Origin: Pterois miles
Lineage: Eukaryota > Chordata > Actinopteri > Perciformes > Scorpaenidae
Length of the DNA: 64,000 bases
Assembly (NCBI GenBank): GCA_947000775.1
Contig: CAMQGK010000334.1
Span: 1,800,001 to 1,864,000, forward strand
Direction: 5' to 3'
The position numbers and the translations under genes were made by a program. Each line of letters begins with the position of its first letter. Position 1 is the stretch's first letter. Positions 26,561 to 63,803 of the stretch are shown piece by piece. The notes beneath the pieces were generated by a model. The model had not been told where the DNA came from. It saw only the letters and a list, made by a program, of their open reading frames with translations, and did not search any database.

Positions 26561-27625
26561 GTCATGGGGTTTGTCCCTGAACGCCAATCCCTGTGAGCTA
26601 TCATTATATAGACTGAATGTAGATGAAAACAGCAGCAAATGAGCAGCACAATTCGTTTTCTCTTAAGAGGAGTGGAACACAAAGGGAGCCCTATACTAAA
26701 TTAATTTGCACATTGTATATTATGTGGACAGAGAGATGAGGAAGAGAGATGTGATTTGGCATGCCACTAGTTGTGAAGGTTCACAGCAGCTACTAAGAAA
26801 GGAAGTATTTGTGTGTGTGTGTGTGAGAGAGAGGGCTGTTACGTTTGTGTATGCGCGTGCACTTGCGTGTGCACCGCCGGACCCGCTCCCGCTGAGCCCA
26901 CGTTACTTTGATTGACAGCTGAGACTCGCCTTCACACGCCACACCGCCCGCCCTGCGCGCCTCCGGAGTGGCAGCTCCTCGCTGCGCCCTGATTGCCCAG
27001 AATCCGCGTAGCTCAACCAGGTCAACAGACTCGGGGCAGTTTGCAGAGCAGCTATTGGTCAGCTGTGTAAGCTACATCGCTATACCCACGTGGAGCGGCG
27101 GCCCTAATTGGTTGACAGCCGATGTGTGGGCGGGCCTCCAGTTTCGGTTAGCTGGGGAGCGTGAAACCGCGTGAGAAAGTTGCCATTGAGGTAAAGCAGA
27201 AGTAGACGGAGGGCTGCTGCCGTCGCTGTGGGAGTTGTTGTTATTAAAACTATCAACTCGGTTCCTATTTTTATCGCGAAATCTATCTCGGACGCATACA
27301 AACTCCGCGGGGAAGTAAACATTTCTGTTTTTGTTGACTGTTCAACCGCCGACGAGCGACCGCGGCGAGTCAAGTGGGAACTCTTCACTGCAATTAACTT
27401 GTGTGGATTTGTTTCTGGCGCTGCGACCGAGAGCCGACAGTTTGCGGCTGTCTGCTGAGGGTCTACTACCGGTTTGACTTTTTCCTTGTTTGTGTGTTTG
27501 TTTGTACTCGGAGTACATCGGATCGTACACCAAACAAACGCCGGAGCGACTGAGGTGGCTCCAGCCCTTTTCATTTCTCACCTGGTTCGTGCCCTCCTCC
27601 CCCTCCCTGTAGCTGCCTCCAGCTA

Positions 27626-27655
27626 ATGAGCCGTTTCCCGTGTTTTTCCGGTTGA
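27626..27655 (+). promoter_or_regulatory. Upstream ORF 1 in the tle1 leader (9 codons)
   Basis: This is the first ATG in the inferred leader: it encodes MSRFPCFSG and then stops with TGA, about 270 nt before the main start. Its context (ctaATGa) is weak, so it may be scanned past. It depends on the leader starting upstream of this point. Confidence 0.4.
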
Positions 27656-27816
27656 TTTACGGCCGCGCTGCCGGTGGAGCGGAGGAGAGACAACGACCAA
27701 AACATAGCGAGAGACAAGCGAGGAACAGGGATTCACATTAAACGGTCCGTGAACTCGGACCCAGCGGAGCGGTTTTGTTTGAAATTAACGATAGTTGGTG
27801 CTGATAATAACGGCGG

Positions 27817-27834
27817 ATGGATTCGTCTCCGTGA
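27817..27834 (+). promoter_or_regulatory. Upstream ORF 2 in the tle1 leader (5 codons)
   Basis: ATG within gcggATGg has G at +4 and encodes MDSSP before TGA, about 92 nt before the main ATG. Its context is better than that of the first upstream ORF, so it could modestly reduce initiation or rely on reinitiation. Function is inference only. Confidence 0.4.
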
Positions 27835-27926
27835 TCCGGAGCACCCCACAGCCTCACTGTGCCCTAGTTTGATCCCTTGAAGCGGGGTTTTAAGAAGGAA
27901 ACGGTCGCATCCACCCGGAGACAACA

Positions 27927-53856
<25,930 letters not shown>

Positions 53857-54778
53857 AACTGTGGAAAGAAAGCAAGGACGTTTGTTCTTTCCCACACACA
53901 ACAGTTATGTTTCCAGATATTTTGAAGTGGAGCCAGAAATCGCAAACACGACTGACCTTGATGGTGCATTCTTTTTTCTGTTACATCTGCCGAGGAGATG
54001 CAGAAAGGAGACGGACATTTTACATGCGCATATCTGTTGTGCCTGTATACATGACTCTGCATCAGCTGGGAATTAACTGGAGCGGCAGGATGTTTAATGG
54101 AAGGAAAGGAACTATTTGGATTGTTCTTGCCTCTACTGCTTTCTGCTACGGACTGCACCGGGATCAGTTACGGGGACCAAACAATGACTGAACCAAAGGG
54201 ACTGCATTGTTTTGACTGGGACCAGCTCTCCTGGAGAACACTGCACTAAATATTTTAAAACTTGATTCAGTGTCACGACCAGGGGCAAAGACCCTAGAAC
54301 GAACACTCAAACCAGACGGTCGAACCTGTAAACGATTGGAAAGCGGAGAATGTGGACAGAAAATGACAAAATAATGGAGAGACGGAGGATTATTGCAGAC
54401 AGACGATGCTCACAGCCTGTTGATCTCTCAGCTCTGACTCTCTGACCTTAGAACCTCAGCTTGCTGTTCTGATACGCCTACACTGTCTGAAAAGTACCTT
54501 TTCTGTCTTAACACAAAATCCTATCCCCACTAAACTTCGATAGCTATCACCTACACGCTTAGTACACACATAAAATCAGTTTAAACATACTGAAGGCCAT
54601 ATTGACTTGTCTAACATCATGCTATTGTTGAATTCTGTGATGGGTTACATGACACAATGTACGTTTTCATAATTCAGACCCATTACAGATGTCGCCAAAC
54701 AGTATTCACGTACTGTGGAGAATAAGAAGAATATACTCTATATGTTGCTACAGAGGACTTAATAGATCTTCCCTACAG

Positions 54779-54890
54779 GACGCAGTTCTGAAACACATTT
54801 CCAGTGGCTTGCGTGGCGTAACAACGGCTTTTCGCTGTGCCGAGCAAAGCGTTAAATCAGTGGAGTGCGCAGCTCAGTGTGCTGCGCCCC
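54779..54890 (+). repeat. Dispersed repeat segment, copy 2, inside the tle1 3' UTR
   Basis: Reads gacgcagttctgaaacac, atttccagtggcttgcg, ggcttttcgctgtgccgagc and aaagcg, in the same order as the reverse complement of 9913-10010. Divergence is moderate. Confidence 0.5.
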
Positions 54891-55577
54891 AAAGATCAAC
54901 TAGGTTGAACTTTTGAGCGCTGAACCCAGTGGCGAGTGCAGCACAAACAGCATTCTATATGAAAGCCTCATAAATCTCTCTTTTCTCCTTTCCTCCTCTA
55001 TTTCTTATGATCCCACTTGAAAGACCAGTTATTGGAAACCTGAAGGAAAAGTTTCAGAGATTGAATTAATCGATTGTTTCAACAGATTTATTTCCCTACT
55101 TATATTTTTCACATATCTGTTCTCCACAAGCAGCACGCCTACATACTGTGATTTCTTGTTAGCCCTTACCCTCTACACTTTAGCCACAGTGTGTGTCATC
55201 AGCTGGAGGTGTTGACAGAGTCCCACCTTTGCTCGTGCTTTTACTGAATAGACCTGCAAACATTACATCAGCCGGATATAGCTGTAACGGCCTCTTTCAT
55301 CTTGTTGAAGTTAAGACATCGCCCTGCTGTTAGTTTTAATGCAGTTCATTTGCCCGTGGTCTCTTACAATAAGTTCGTATGCTAAGGTCTTAATGATATA
55401 TTGTGACAAAATGAATAGTCTCAAATTAAAATTTTCCCCTTAATTTGAAATTAAAAACAACCCTTTGGTTACTGTCTTCACCACTGACGCCCCGCCACAG
55501 CCTTCATTACTCATTGAAACACAAGTTAAACTGTATGGATGGTTAATCACATTTCACAAACAGGGACCAACTGTACT

Positions 55578-55583
55578 AATAAA
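55578..55583 (+). terminator. Possible proximal polyadenylation signal of tle1
   Basis: AATAAA in an AT-rich context about 1.7 kb after the stop codon. It could give a shorter alternative 3' UTR; no clear GT-rich downstream element is seen. Confidence 0.3.
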
Positions 55584-56098
55584 AAGATCATCTTGACAAG
55601 TAAGTTAACCTTGTGGTCAAACAAATGAAAAGTCCTTTCTACAATATTCACTAAACAAACATCGTAAAAACAGAATTGCCTTTTTTTTTAAATACTGTCA
55701 CTTGTTTCTGCTAATTTTCTTGAATGTGGGACATTTTGCCTTGAAAAATTCTCATCTCACTTTAAAAGACTACAAGCAAGATTGAATTAATTTGTCAAGA
55801 TAGTCTTACAGAGAAAGGTGCTGTTGTATTTCAGCTTCAGGAAGGAGTCAGTCAGTTTCAGCCATTTTAAATTCATTAAATTCATGACTTGTGTTCATTT
55901 TTCGTTTTCTTCTTAAATCTATTTTTGTCTGTTGAATGTTTGTAAAAATGTAAATATTGTTTTTTTTTCTTACAGGACATGCTTTAGAAATAACAAACTG
56001 TTTTTGTACGTCTTTTACATGGAAAAGAAACGTCTAATCAGGAGAAATACTAAATGGTCTTAATGCTAGCTAATCTAAAATGATTGAAATATCTAGAC

Positions 56099-56104
56099 AA
56101 TAAA
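56099..56104 (+). terminator. Likely distal polyadenylation signal of tle1
   Basis: AATAAA followed within a few bases by a run of Ts and then a GT-containing stretch, as expected for a cleavage region. It is the last good hexamer before the SINE-rich flank. Confidence 0.5.
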
Positions 56105-56449
56105 TGTTTTTTTTTTTTGTAACTGAGGTGGTGCTTTCACTTTCTGGGTTGGTACAAAAGCACATCAGGACCTCACTGATAAAATCAGTGATTGAGGCTT
56201 GGCGTTTCGAGAATCGGTCTTGTAAACAGGAAGTAGCGTAGACTCCAGACGGACATAAAACATAGATGGTGAAAATCAAAGCTTGGATAAGTAACACTGG
56301 AGAAACTAGCGAGAGTATGCTCGATTTTAGAAATGATCCAACTAAAAAAAACAGCCCAGTGCTGCCAACTACTTTCACTGGAGTTGTCAACCCAACCCAG
56401 TGTTACTGACTCTTTTCCAATGAAAGCTGCTAGCAGCTGGCTCCAAAAG

Positions 56450-56742
56450 AAGAAGAAGAAGATATTCCTTTATTAGTCCCACAGTGGAGAAATTCAGTTT
56501 TACACTCTGTTGTTCACACAGTACATATACATGCGTCAATGGAGAGATGTCAGAGTGAGGGGGCTGCTCCTGACAAGCGCCCAGAGCAGTTGGGGGTTCG
56601 GTGCCTTGCTCAGGGGCACCTCGGCAGTGCCCAAGAGGTAAACTGGCACCTCTCCAGCAACCAGTTGGTCTTGGTCCATGGGGGACTTGAACCGGCGTCC
56701 TCCGCGTCCTAACCCAAGTCCTTACGGACTGAGCTACTGCCG
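56450..56742 (-). mobile_element. Full-length tRNA-derived SINE with target duplication
   Basis: On the minus strand: a tRNA-like head (ggcagtagctcagtccgtaa), a B box ggttcaagtcc (56683-56693), a body shared with 47396-47655, and a 3' end of ctgaatttctccactgtggg, actaataaagg and (CTT)n. CCAAAAG at 56443-56449 and 56743-56749 is the target duplication. The element carries its own pol III promoter sequence. Confidence 0.85.
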
Positions 56743-57099
56743 CCAAAAGTTGCTAAATCTAGCGAGAACGTTGCCACAGACATGGGCAGAGTGTGCGCAG
56801 GTAGGTAGACAGGTAAGTAGCCTGTCCAATCATTTTATTCGGGCCGCATTAATTGATTGAACGGGTTTAATGCAGTCCTGCCACAGATACCAGATTTTCA
56901 GTCTTTTGTCACAGCATTTCATTTATTGATTGCTGTTAGGATGTAAAGAGAGTTTCAACTTATATAACAAAAAACAAGAAATAAGATATAAAAAAAAATG
57001 TCCATGTTATAGCATAAAGAACAGTGTTGCATCATTTTAAAATGTTGATGGACTTGCACTTGAGCTCACATAGGTTTTGTTTAATTTCCTTTTTTAAAG

Positions 57100-57256
57100 A
57101 TTTTTTTTAAATGTTTGCATTTGTGCTTTATTTTGATAGTACAAGAGAGACACAAAAAGCATAGGAGAGAGAGAGGATGAAATGCAGGAAAGAGCCCTGG
57201 ACTCGAAGGACTCTGCTTTAATGGTACGCTGTCTACCCAGTGAGCTACCCCTCCCT
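57100..57256 (-). mobile_element. Second type of tRNA-derived SINE
   Basis: The minus strand reads ggggtagctcactgggtaga (A-box-like), a degenerate B box ttcgagtcc (57199-57207), then ctttcctgcatttcatcc, a CT-rich run and tatcaaaataaagcac. The order matches a perciform SINE with a 'tgcatgtcatcc' body, as I recall it. Confidence 0.65.
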
Positions 57257-57689
57257 TGGTTTCTTTCCAAATGATGTGTCGACACGGCCCTGAATCCTGT
57301 TTGCTTTTTAAAACGTCAACAGCTTTTGTCATTGTGAAGGTGAGTATGGGGTGCTGGCACAAACATCTGAAAGTGATTCAGACTAAAAATGTTCCCTCAT
57401 TATGTGAGTTATTTAGTCACAACACCAAAAGAAGAAGTGAATCCACTTTAGTCATATTGTAACGCCTTAGTATGAATTTTGGTTGCTAAAATGTACATAT
57501 GAGCTCTTTACTTCCATCTTACCAAATGTATGCAGTAACAAAACTGGTGGCATTTACGTTGTGCGCTTTACCTGCGTAATGTATTGATGACTGGATTAAC
57601 ACTTTGACCAGTAAAGATGGTGATTCAGTGAGGGCTGAAATGCACCTGAATGGGATCAAGCCTTCGTGCATGACCACCTGACACAGGAA

Positions 57690-58021
57690 GCAACCTGAGT
57701 ATGAATGATTTCACCAGTTTTCCTTCCTTGGACACCTTTTGTTCGGTCCTGACCACTGCAGACTGGGAACACCCCACAAGCTCTGAGCTGCAGTTCAGGA
57801 GATGCTCTGATCCAGTCGTCTAGCCATCACAGTTTGGCTCCTTGTCAAAGTCGCTCACATCCTTATACTTGCCCATTTTTCTGCTTCTAATACATCAACT
57901 TAAAGGACAAAATGTTCACCTGCTGACTAGTATATCCCACCCACTGCCAGGTGCCATTGTAACGAGATAATGTTATTCACTTCACCTGTCAGTGGGCATA
58001 ATGCTATGGCTGATCAGTGTA
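57690..58021 (+). repeat. Fragment of a widespread fish DNA repeat
   Basis: Contains gctctgagctgcagttcagg, gtcgtctagccatcacag, cttgcccatttttctgcttc and ends gctatggctgatcagtgta. These match my memory of an abundant fish element ending tgcctgatcggtgta; the superfamily is not assigned. Confidence 0.5.
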
Positions 58022-58089
58022 AGCCACGATCATGTTTTCTCAGCAAACAAGCTTGTTTACTTTCCACAATCGGCTTCTTGAGGATGCTG

Positions 58090-58133
58090 TGTCACTAACA
58101 ATCATGCATTTGCATGCATGATTGTTAGTGACA
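58090..58133. repeat. Perfect 19-bp hairpin with 6-nt loop
   Basis: Left arm tgtcactaacaatcatgca (58090-58108) is exactly complementary to 58115-58133, with loop tttgca. No mismatch in 19 bp is unusual outside transposon termini. Confidence 0.85.
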
Positions 58134-58177
58134 ATGTACACATGCTGGCAGAAAAAGATACTGAATACAGTATATTG

Positions 58178-58922
58178 TTGGGCTGTCAAAGTTGATAGTG
58201 ATTGTGATAATAACATGTTAATACAAATTCATTTTAACAGCACTAATTTCTTTAATGCATTAACGCAACTTGTGAATTTTAGGTTGAAGTGGGTTCAATT
58301 TTAAAGCTAGGGTGAAGATACTGGCATCATATGAAACTAGAAAACCTGAGGAATGCATTAGTATGTCCAGTCTATCAATCATACCAGCTTGTCACGAAGG
58401 AGGCTAAATAACGCTCTAAACTTTCACTAAATTTGGCGAGGAAAAACTGGCATGGCCACTTTGAAAGGGGGCTTGTCCTCTGACCTCAAGATATGTCAAT
58501 GTAAATGGGTTCTATGGGTACCAACGAGTCTCCCCTTTACAGACATGCCCACTTTATGATAATCACATGCAGTTTGGATCAAGTCATAGTCAAGTCAGCA
58601 CACTGACACACTGACAGCTGTTGATGTCTGTTGGGCTGCAGTTTGCCATGTTATGATTTGAGCATATTTTTATGCTAAATGCAGTACCTGTGAGGGTTTC
58701 TGAGCAATATTGTGTTACAATATTGTGTGTTACATTATTTTGTGTTGTTAATTGATTTCAAATAACAAATACTGTATATACATTTGCATAAAACAAGCAT
58801 ATTTGTCCACTCCCATGTTGATAAGAGTATTAAATACTGAATCTCCCTTTAAGGTACATTTTGAAAAGATGAAAAATACATAATTAATTTGTGATTAAAT
58901 ATTTAATCAATTGACAGCCCTT
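58178..58922 (+). mobile_element. hAT-like family D element, complete copy with target duplication
   Basis: Termini TTGGGCTGTCAAAG and CAATTGACAGCCCTT are inverted repeats. Flanks GTATATTG (58170-58177) and GTACATTG (58923-58930) match at 7 of 8. 745 bp, no transposase frame; it defines the full extent of family D. Confidence 0.8.
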
Positions 58923-58930
58923 GTACATTG

Positions 58931-60309
58931 TAATCGGTTAGTCTGTATACTGTAGTTCCACCTGCAAATCACAGTCTTCAGCAATTGGCATTGGAGTCGA
59001 TTCTTGCTAAAGGGAGGTGATGTAATGCATTCCTCCAACAATGTTATTCCCAACCGTGATATTACTTTCCCTGTGGAGGTGTTATCAATGCACATGTGCA
59101 CAAACATGAGAGACCTCAACTGAAGGTATACATGATGGCAAACATGTTTCTCCAGCAGAAATCAAACTATCTTAGCTGGCTTTTTAGACGAAATAAGGAA
59201 ACCTGGTTTTGCATTTCAATAGGCTTTACCTAAGCCAGACTACTGCTCATTCCTACAAGTCATGCAGTAACACTGCAGCTTTGTTTATCCTGTGGAAACA
59301 CATGACCTGTCGACATTGTTTTCCTGCTTTTAGGTCCAGCTCCAGCATCTTGTGGTCCTGAATAACATTAAGTGGGTACGGTGAAGAATGAAGAAGCTGG
59401 GTGGCCCACTCTACCAAGTGGGGACGTTTCATTTTGCAGGAAGTTCCTGGTGAGTTTTTTGTGGATTTCTTTTTTAGCTCATGGGTTATTGATATGGAGG
59501 TATAGATAGTAGCAGAACAGAGCAGCTGTTCAAATCAACTCTGTGTTAAATAACCAAGTCCAATCCCCTGCTTAATACTAACACCCACAACAAACAGACT
59601 AGCTCTTCCCTGATGTAAACTGTAAATCTGATTAATTACTGTGAATATATAATTCTCCGTCTATCCCCAGCTCTCGTACAAACACAGACACTTGCACAAA
59701 CACACACACGCACAACGTTGTACAGTATGAGGTGATTATGTGGCAATTACAGCAGCCACAGTGACAAAATGAAAGATGATCCTTGGAGAAAAAAATGGAG
59801 AAAATGTCACTCTAAGTTTTCAGTCTATCCAGAGATTTCTGAGCTCTAAATCACAGCGTTTTCTTTTGATCATCACCGCTGCTGCCTCTCTCCGATACAC
59901 AGACGGATTATTCCCCCTAAATCTCCCAAATCCCTAATCCTATTTATCTCAACGCCACACAAAAAAGGTGCTCTCTTCCCACTGCTCAGCTTATGTGTAC
60001 AGTACGCATGTGAGTATACTTGTATTTCTACACTTATGAGGACCAGCTCAGGGCACGACATGGTGACATTTCAGGCTGTGCTCACTTTGAGCACTGTTTT
60101 AAGATTTAAGGCTTTAAGTTTTAATGTAGAGGTAGAATATACAATATACTACATTCATACTGCTTCTAGTTATTCAATACTGACACAAACATAAAACAAA
60201 AGATTGTGTGATGAAGTGTACATGTATATCATATTGTTATTGGCTTCATTATTTGTTTAATTTGTTCAAAATGTTCTGTCTCAAGGTAGCCTGAACATTA
60301 AATGTGTGT

Positions 60310-60310
<1 letters not shown>
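58931..60310. other. 3' flank, nothing assigned
   Basis: No exon of a following gene and no transposon termini recognised. Confidence 0.4.

Positions 60311-60312
<2 letters not shown>

Positions 60313-60402
<90 letters not shown>
60313..60402. repeat. (TA)45 microsatellite
   Basis: Uninterrupted 90-bp TA tract, preceded by gtgtgtgt. Confidence 0.97.
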
Positions 60403-60407
<5 letters not shown>

Positions 60408-60609
60408 GGGGGTTATGGCGGTCTGCCACTACAGGGAATAACATCATCTCACATGAATATAATTGGGCTCATTAGATCCACAAGAGTCTCAGCTTTACAG
60501 TGATACCCAATTTATGTAACTCCAACGCTGTTTAGGGACCCCAGTATGCAGAAATATTCAAATATAGCACTTTAGAACAGGCCAAAATAACATTTATACT
60601 GCACGCAAA

Positions 60610-60790
60610 AAAACTGCATGTTTCTTGCCCCAAACCACACATGATTATCATAAAGTGGGCATGTCTGGTGGGTACCCATAGAACCCTTTGAATATATCCA
60701 TGCCAGGTTTTTGGAGTATTATTAGCTTCCTTCCTGACAAGCTAGTATGATATAGTTGGTACCAATGGATTCCTTAGGGTTTCTATTTTT
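60610..60790 (-). mobile_element. hAT-like family D fragment, copy 4
   Basis: Retains cacacatgattatcataaag, tgggcatgtctg and gggtacccatagaaccc, as in the other copies, then diverges. Both termini are lost. Confidence 0.6.
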
Positions 60791-61134
60791 CTAGTTACCT
60801 TCACTCTAACTCTAATACTGACCATAAAGTCGGGGCGATTCCACATGTCTCAGGGATTGAGTGGAAATTAATAATGCATGTTTAGGTAAATGAGATAAAA
60901 TTGAAAGTTAATTTCCACAACTTAGCACAAAATAACTAATAAAATGTGGATTTAATTATTAAGGATTATTGAATATTGTGTTTTTTCCAACTTGGTGCTG
61001 TTTTCAATCAGAACTGATTGATTTTTCTGCCACCTGGGGCAGCAGAACAAGCTGTAAACACATATTGTACTTTATACAGTTATGACTAAACAGTTGTCTA
61101 TTTATTCATCCAGCATACCAAGGGCAACCATAGC

Positions 61135-61515
61135 ATTCATTTAGAGCCATGGCCACCTGATGAAAGCAAGTCCTATATTCACCCTTCTTTATCTGTTATT
61201 GGCCTCCATCAAATCTTGAGAGAAATATCTGGCTCATTAGCTGCTAAATGCTCCACTAGGATCACTAGCTATTTGCTAAATTTGTCTGTGTGGTATTTAG
61301 TACGGAGCAGGGAGTGTTCAGAGGGTTTTATCAGCACTTTATTGTTGAAACCAGTTCCCTGCTACGGCAGGCTAATAAATAGCAGTGAGAGTGAACCAAC
61401 GTTGTGGGCTAGAAAAATCAAAACTACCTAAAGCTGCTAAAAACACCTCCATAAAGCTGAGAGGAACTGCAGAGTCGAGTTCATCACTACAAGTGATGCC
61501 TTTCACATTACACAT
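61135..61515 (+). repeat. Dispersed fish repeat
   Basis: Phrases such as atggccacctgatgaaagc, tcattagctgctaaatgctc, ttgttgaaaccagttccctg and aactacctaaagctgctaaa match a repeat I recall from many fish genomes. No termini defined. Confidence 0.5.
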
Positions 61516-62420
61516 AATCATTTGTTCTAGTGGTACCATGACATTATTGATTAGTGCACTTTAAAGTTGATAAATGACAGTATAAAATGGTGTCATACTG
61601 GCACATGGATATCATACAAGCTCTTGTAATCATTGATACTTGCAGTTTGTTTCCAGTTGCATTTAACGTTGAGATGTGTCATGTTGGTTTTCATCTATCA
61701 GGATGAAAGGAAGGCTTAACCATCACACATTGTAATGCTGTTTAATTTTCTTCACTGAGTTTGTACATATTCAGTAGAACAGTAGAAGGAAGGCAAGCTA
61801 CAATGCACCCAGATTAAATTGAATTCACACCAATATGAGCAGGGGGATAATGAGAGTGCAGCTGCTGCCATTGTGAATAAAACCAGGCCTTTAAAACCAT
61901 TACATCCTGTTATGCGGTTTTCAAGCCTCCTCCTCCTCTTTTCCTTTCTCCTCCTTTCTCTAGTCCTCCTCTCAGACTTATTTATGCTTCCCTCCTCCTT
62001 CTGTTCTACCTTCTCCCAAAGCCTCCCTCTACCAAGATGTTTTTCACTTTTCTTTTCTCTTTTTGTCCCTCCAGGCCCCGCACTTCCTCCTTCCTTCATC
62101 TTTCTCTTTGTTTTCCACAAGTACAGATCTTTTATTTGGTAAACCGATTTTCTCTCCTCTCCTCTCAAGAAATATACCCCTTTTTCTTCTCCTCTATCTC
62201 TCCTGAGCTTATTTGCTTTTTTCTTCTTTTCCTCCCATTTTTTTTTTTTACCCTAACCTCTCCAGGTAACCTACTGTGCTTTGCACCTGTGTGTGAGTGT
62301 GTGTGTACGCTAATGAGCTTAGAGCTGTCTCCCTCCCAAGGTGAGGTGGCATGCTGAGGTGATCAGCACTGCTGGAGCTGCAGGTATCAACCACAAACAC
62401 CTGCCTGGCTGAGCACGGCC
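61516..62420. other. 3' flank with a CT-rich block
   Basis: 61,920-62,260 is strongly pyrimidine-rich (repeated cctcctcctc, tctcctctc); the frames it opens on either strand are compositional artefacts. Confidence 0.5.
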
Positions 62421-62514
62421 ACACACACGCACGCACACGCACGCACACGCACACACACACACACACACACACGCACACACACACACACACGCACACACGC
62501 ACGCACCACGCACG

Positions 62515-62557
<43 letters not shown>
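62420..62557. repeat. (CA)n with regular CG interruptions
   Basis: Alternating acacac and acgcac units over about 138 bp, ending in a pure (CA)19 stretch. Confidence 0.95.
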
Positions 62558-62560
<3 letters not shown>

Positions 62561-62861
62561 GAAGAAAGTAATTTCCTCTACGCTCTCACACTCACATATA
62601 TAAATGCAGAATAAATCTTTACTTTTCTCTCTCAGATACAAATGGTATACAAACAAACACACATTGAATACAGTATGTTCACACGCACACGCAATGCACG
62701 CATGCACACACACACAGCTGACTGCTGCACAAGGGCGATAGCACAACTCTGTCCTGTCAACATGCAGGATAATCAGCTGCTGGGGATTGTGGGTAAGCTG
62801 TAATAATCCCTCGCATGGAATATGGAAAGCATCAGAGAGTTATTCAATAGGACAGAGATAA

Positions 62862-62862
<1 letters not shown>

Positions 62863-62902
<40 letters not shown>

Positions 62903-62945
62903 TAAGAGAGAGGCATCTTTAATATGCATCTCCACCTGAAGCTGA

Positions 62946-63006
<61 letters not shown>
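62863..63006. repeat. Opposed (GT)19 and (AC)28 tracts
   Basis: GT at 62863-62900 and AC at 62951-63006, only 50 bp apart and complementary, so the locus can fold as a large stem. Confidence 0.95.
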
Positions 63007-63011
<5 letters not shown>

Positions 63012-63680
63012 ATCAGCCCAGCCCCCTTCCAGAGCAGCTGCAACTGCTGAAATGTTCCCTGCCAGAGCCACTAAGTCTTAATTAAGAACTACATGCAGAA
63101 CAAGCCTCATTTAGTCAGAGAAACACCAGGGAATACTGCATCATATTTACCTGTCAAGAGGCAAACTCTTTCCAGAACAGAGCCTTCATCTCACATCTTC
63201 ATAAGCAGAGTTACAGTCAAATTAGGGTATAGCTAAAGGGAATCTACCTGATTTGGATCCATTTTGTACTTATTATCCAAAAGTGATGACAGAGTTTGTC
63301 CCCCTTTGATATGTCAAAGGTTCAAAGACGAATTATTACTGTCAAAACGTATTCTACAGTGATATAATGTAAATGTACAGTATGGGTTTTCAGTGGTTGG
63401 TGTCTCTCTGTAAAGCAACCATTTGGAAACATTGCTTCTGAAAAATAATCCCATTTTCCATAGGGTATTATACAGACAGTTTATACAGATGATTTGCCAT
63501 TCTGGTAATCACTATGTGCACATCTGCTACTCTCTAACTCACATGTGGTTCACTCCAGTTCAGGTTCTCTCCATGGTAAATAAACCTGGATGAGACATGC
63601 ATTTAGTTCACTTCTATTTAGTACTTTCAATTTCCATTCAAACTATCAAAAATATTATTTGCTGGGAGGTGAGGTGTGTG
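63007..63680. other. 3' flank, nothing assigned
   Basis: No exon or repeat boundary supported. Confidence 0.4.
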
Positions 63681-63683
63681 TAC

Positions 63684-63684
63684 A

Positions 63685-63738
<54 letters not shown>

Positions 63739-63803
63739 TATATATATATAGTATATACAGTATATAGTATATATATATACTATATATATATATACATATA
63801 TAT
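63684..63803. repeat. (TA)n with tatacagta interruptions
   Basis: A TA-rich tract with CAG/GTA interruptions grading into the minisatellite that follows. Confidence 0.93.

Larger units (their letters stand above)
26860..27926 (+). promoter_or_regulatory. tle1: CpG-dense promoter and 5' UTR of tle1
   Basis: Base composition changes sharply here from AT-rich flank to CG-dinucleotide-rich sequence that ends at the start codon. Two inverted CCAAT boxes (ATTGG) lie at 27054-27058 and 27107-27111, 53 bp apart, and no convincing TATA box precedes the gene. This is the usual form of a CpG-island promoter. I infer that transcription starts somewhere around 27,130-27,250, giving a 5' UTR of roughly 700 nt. 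The exact start site cannot be read from sequence, and a non-coding first exon further upstream cannot be excluded. Confidence 0.6.
53857..56120 (+). other. tle1: Probable 3' UTR of tle1
   Basis: No coding exon follows the stop for over 7 kb. The sequence is AT-rich with several T runs. AATAAA hexamers lie at 55578-55583 and 56099-56104; the second is followed closely by a T-rich stretch, so the longest transcript probably ends near 56,120. A dispersed repeat segment lies at 54779-54890. The end point is inferred without transcript data. Confidence 0.55.

Noticed and set aside
1..26850. A second protein-coding gene upstream
   Set aside because: I looked for exons with splice sites and recognisable domains on both strands and found only transposase fragments and short unsupported frames; a lowly conserved or non-coding RNA gene cannot be excluded.
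27228..27458. Long open frames across the tle1 leader (also 27104-27574 minus strand)
   Set aside because: The plus-strand frame has no ATG (it opens at GTG), and open frames are expected by chance in CpG-rich, stop-poor sequence.
56731..56742. tRNA gene on the minus strand, suggested by A- and B-box-like motifs
   Set aside because: The motifs head a SINE with a body shared with 47396-47655, a CTT tail and a target duplication; a cloverleaf is not maintained.
61752..62168. A 138-codon minus-strand frame rich in K, R and E
   Set aside because: Produced by a CT-rich block; composition-driven, with a comparable frame on the opposite strand and no domain.
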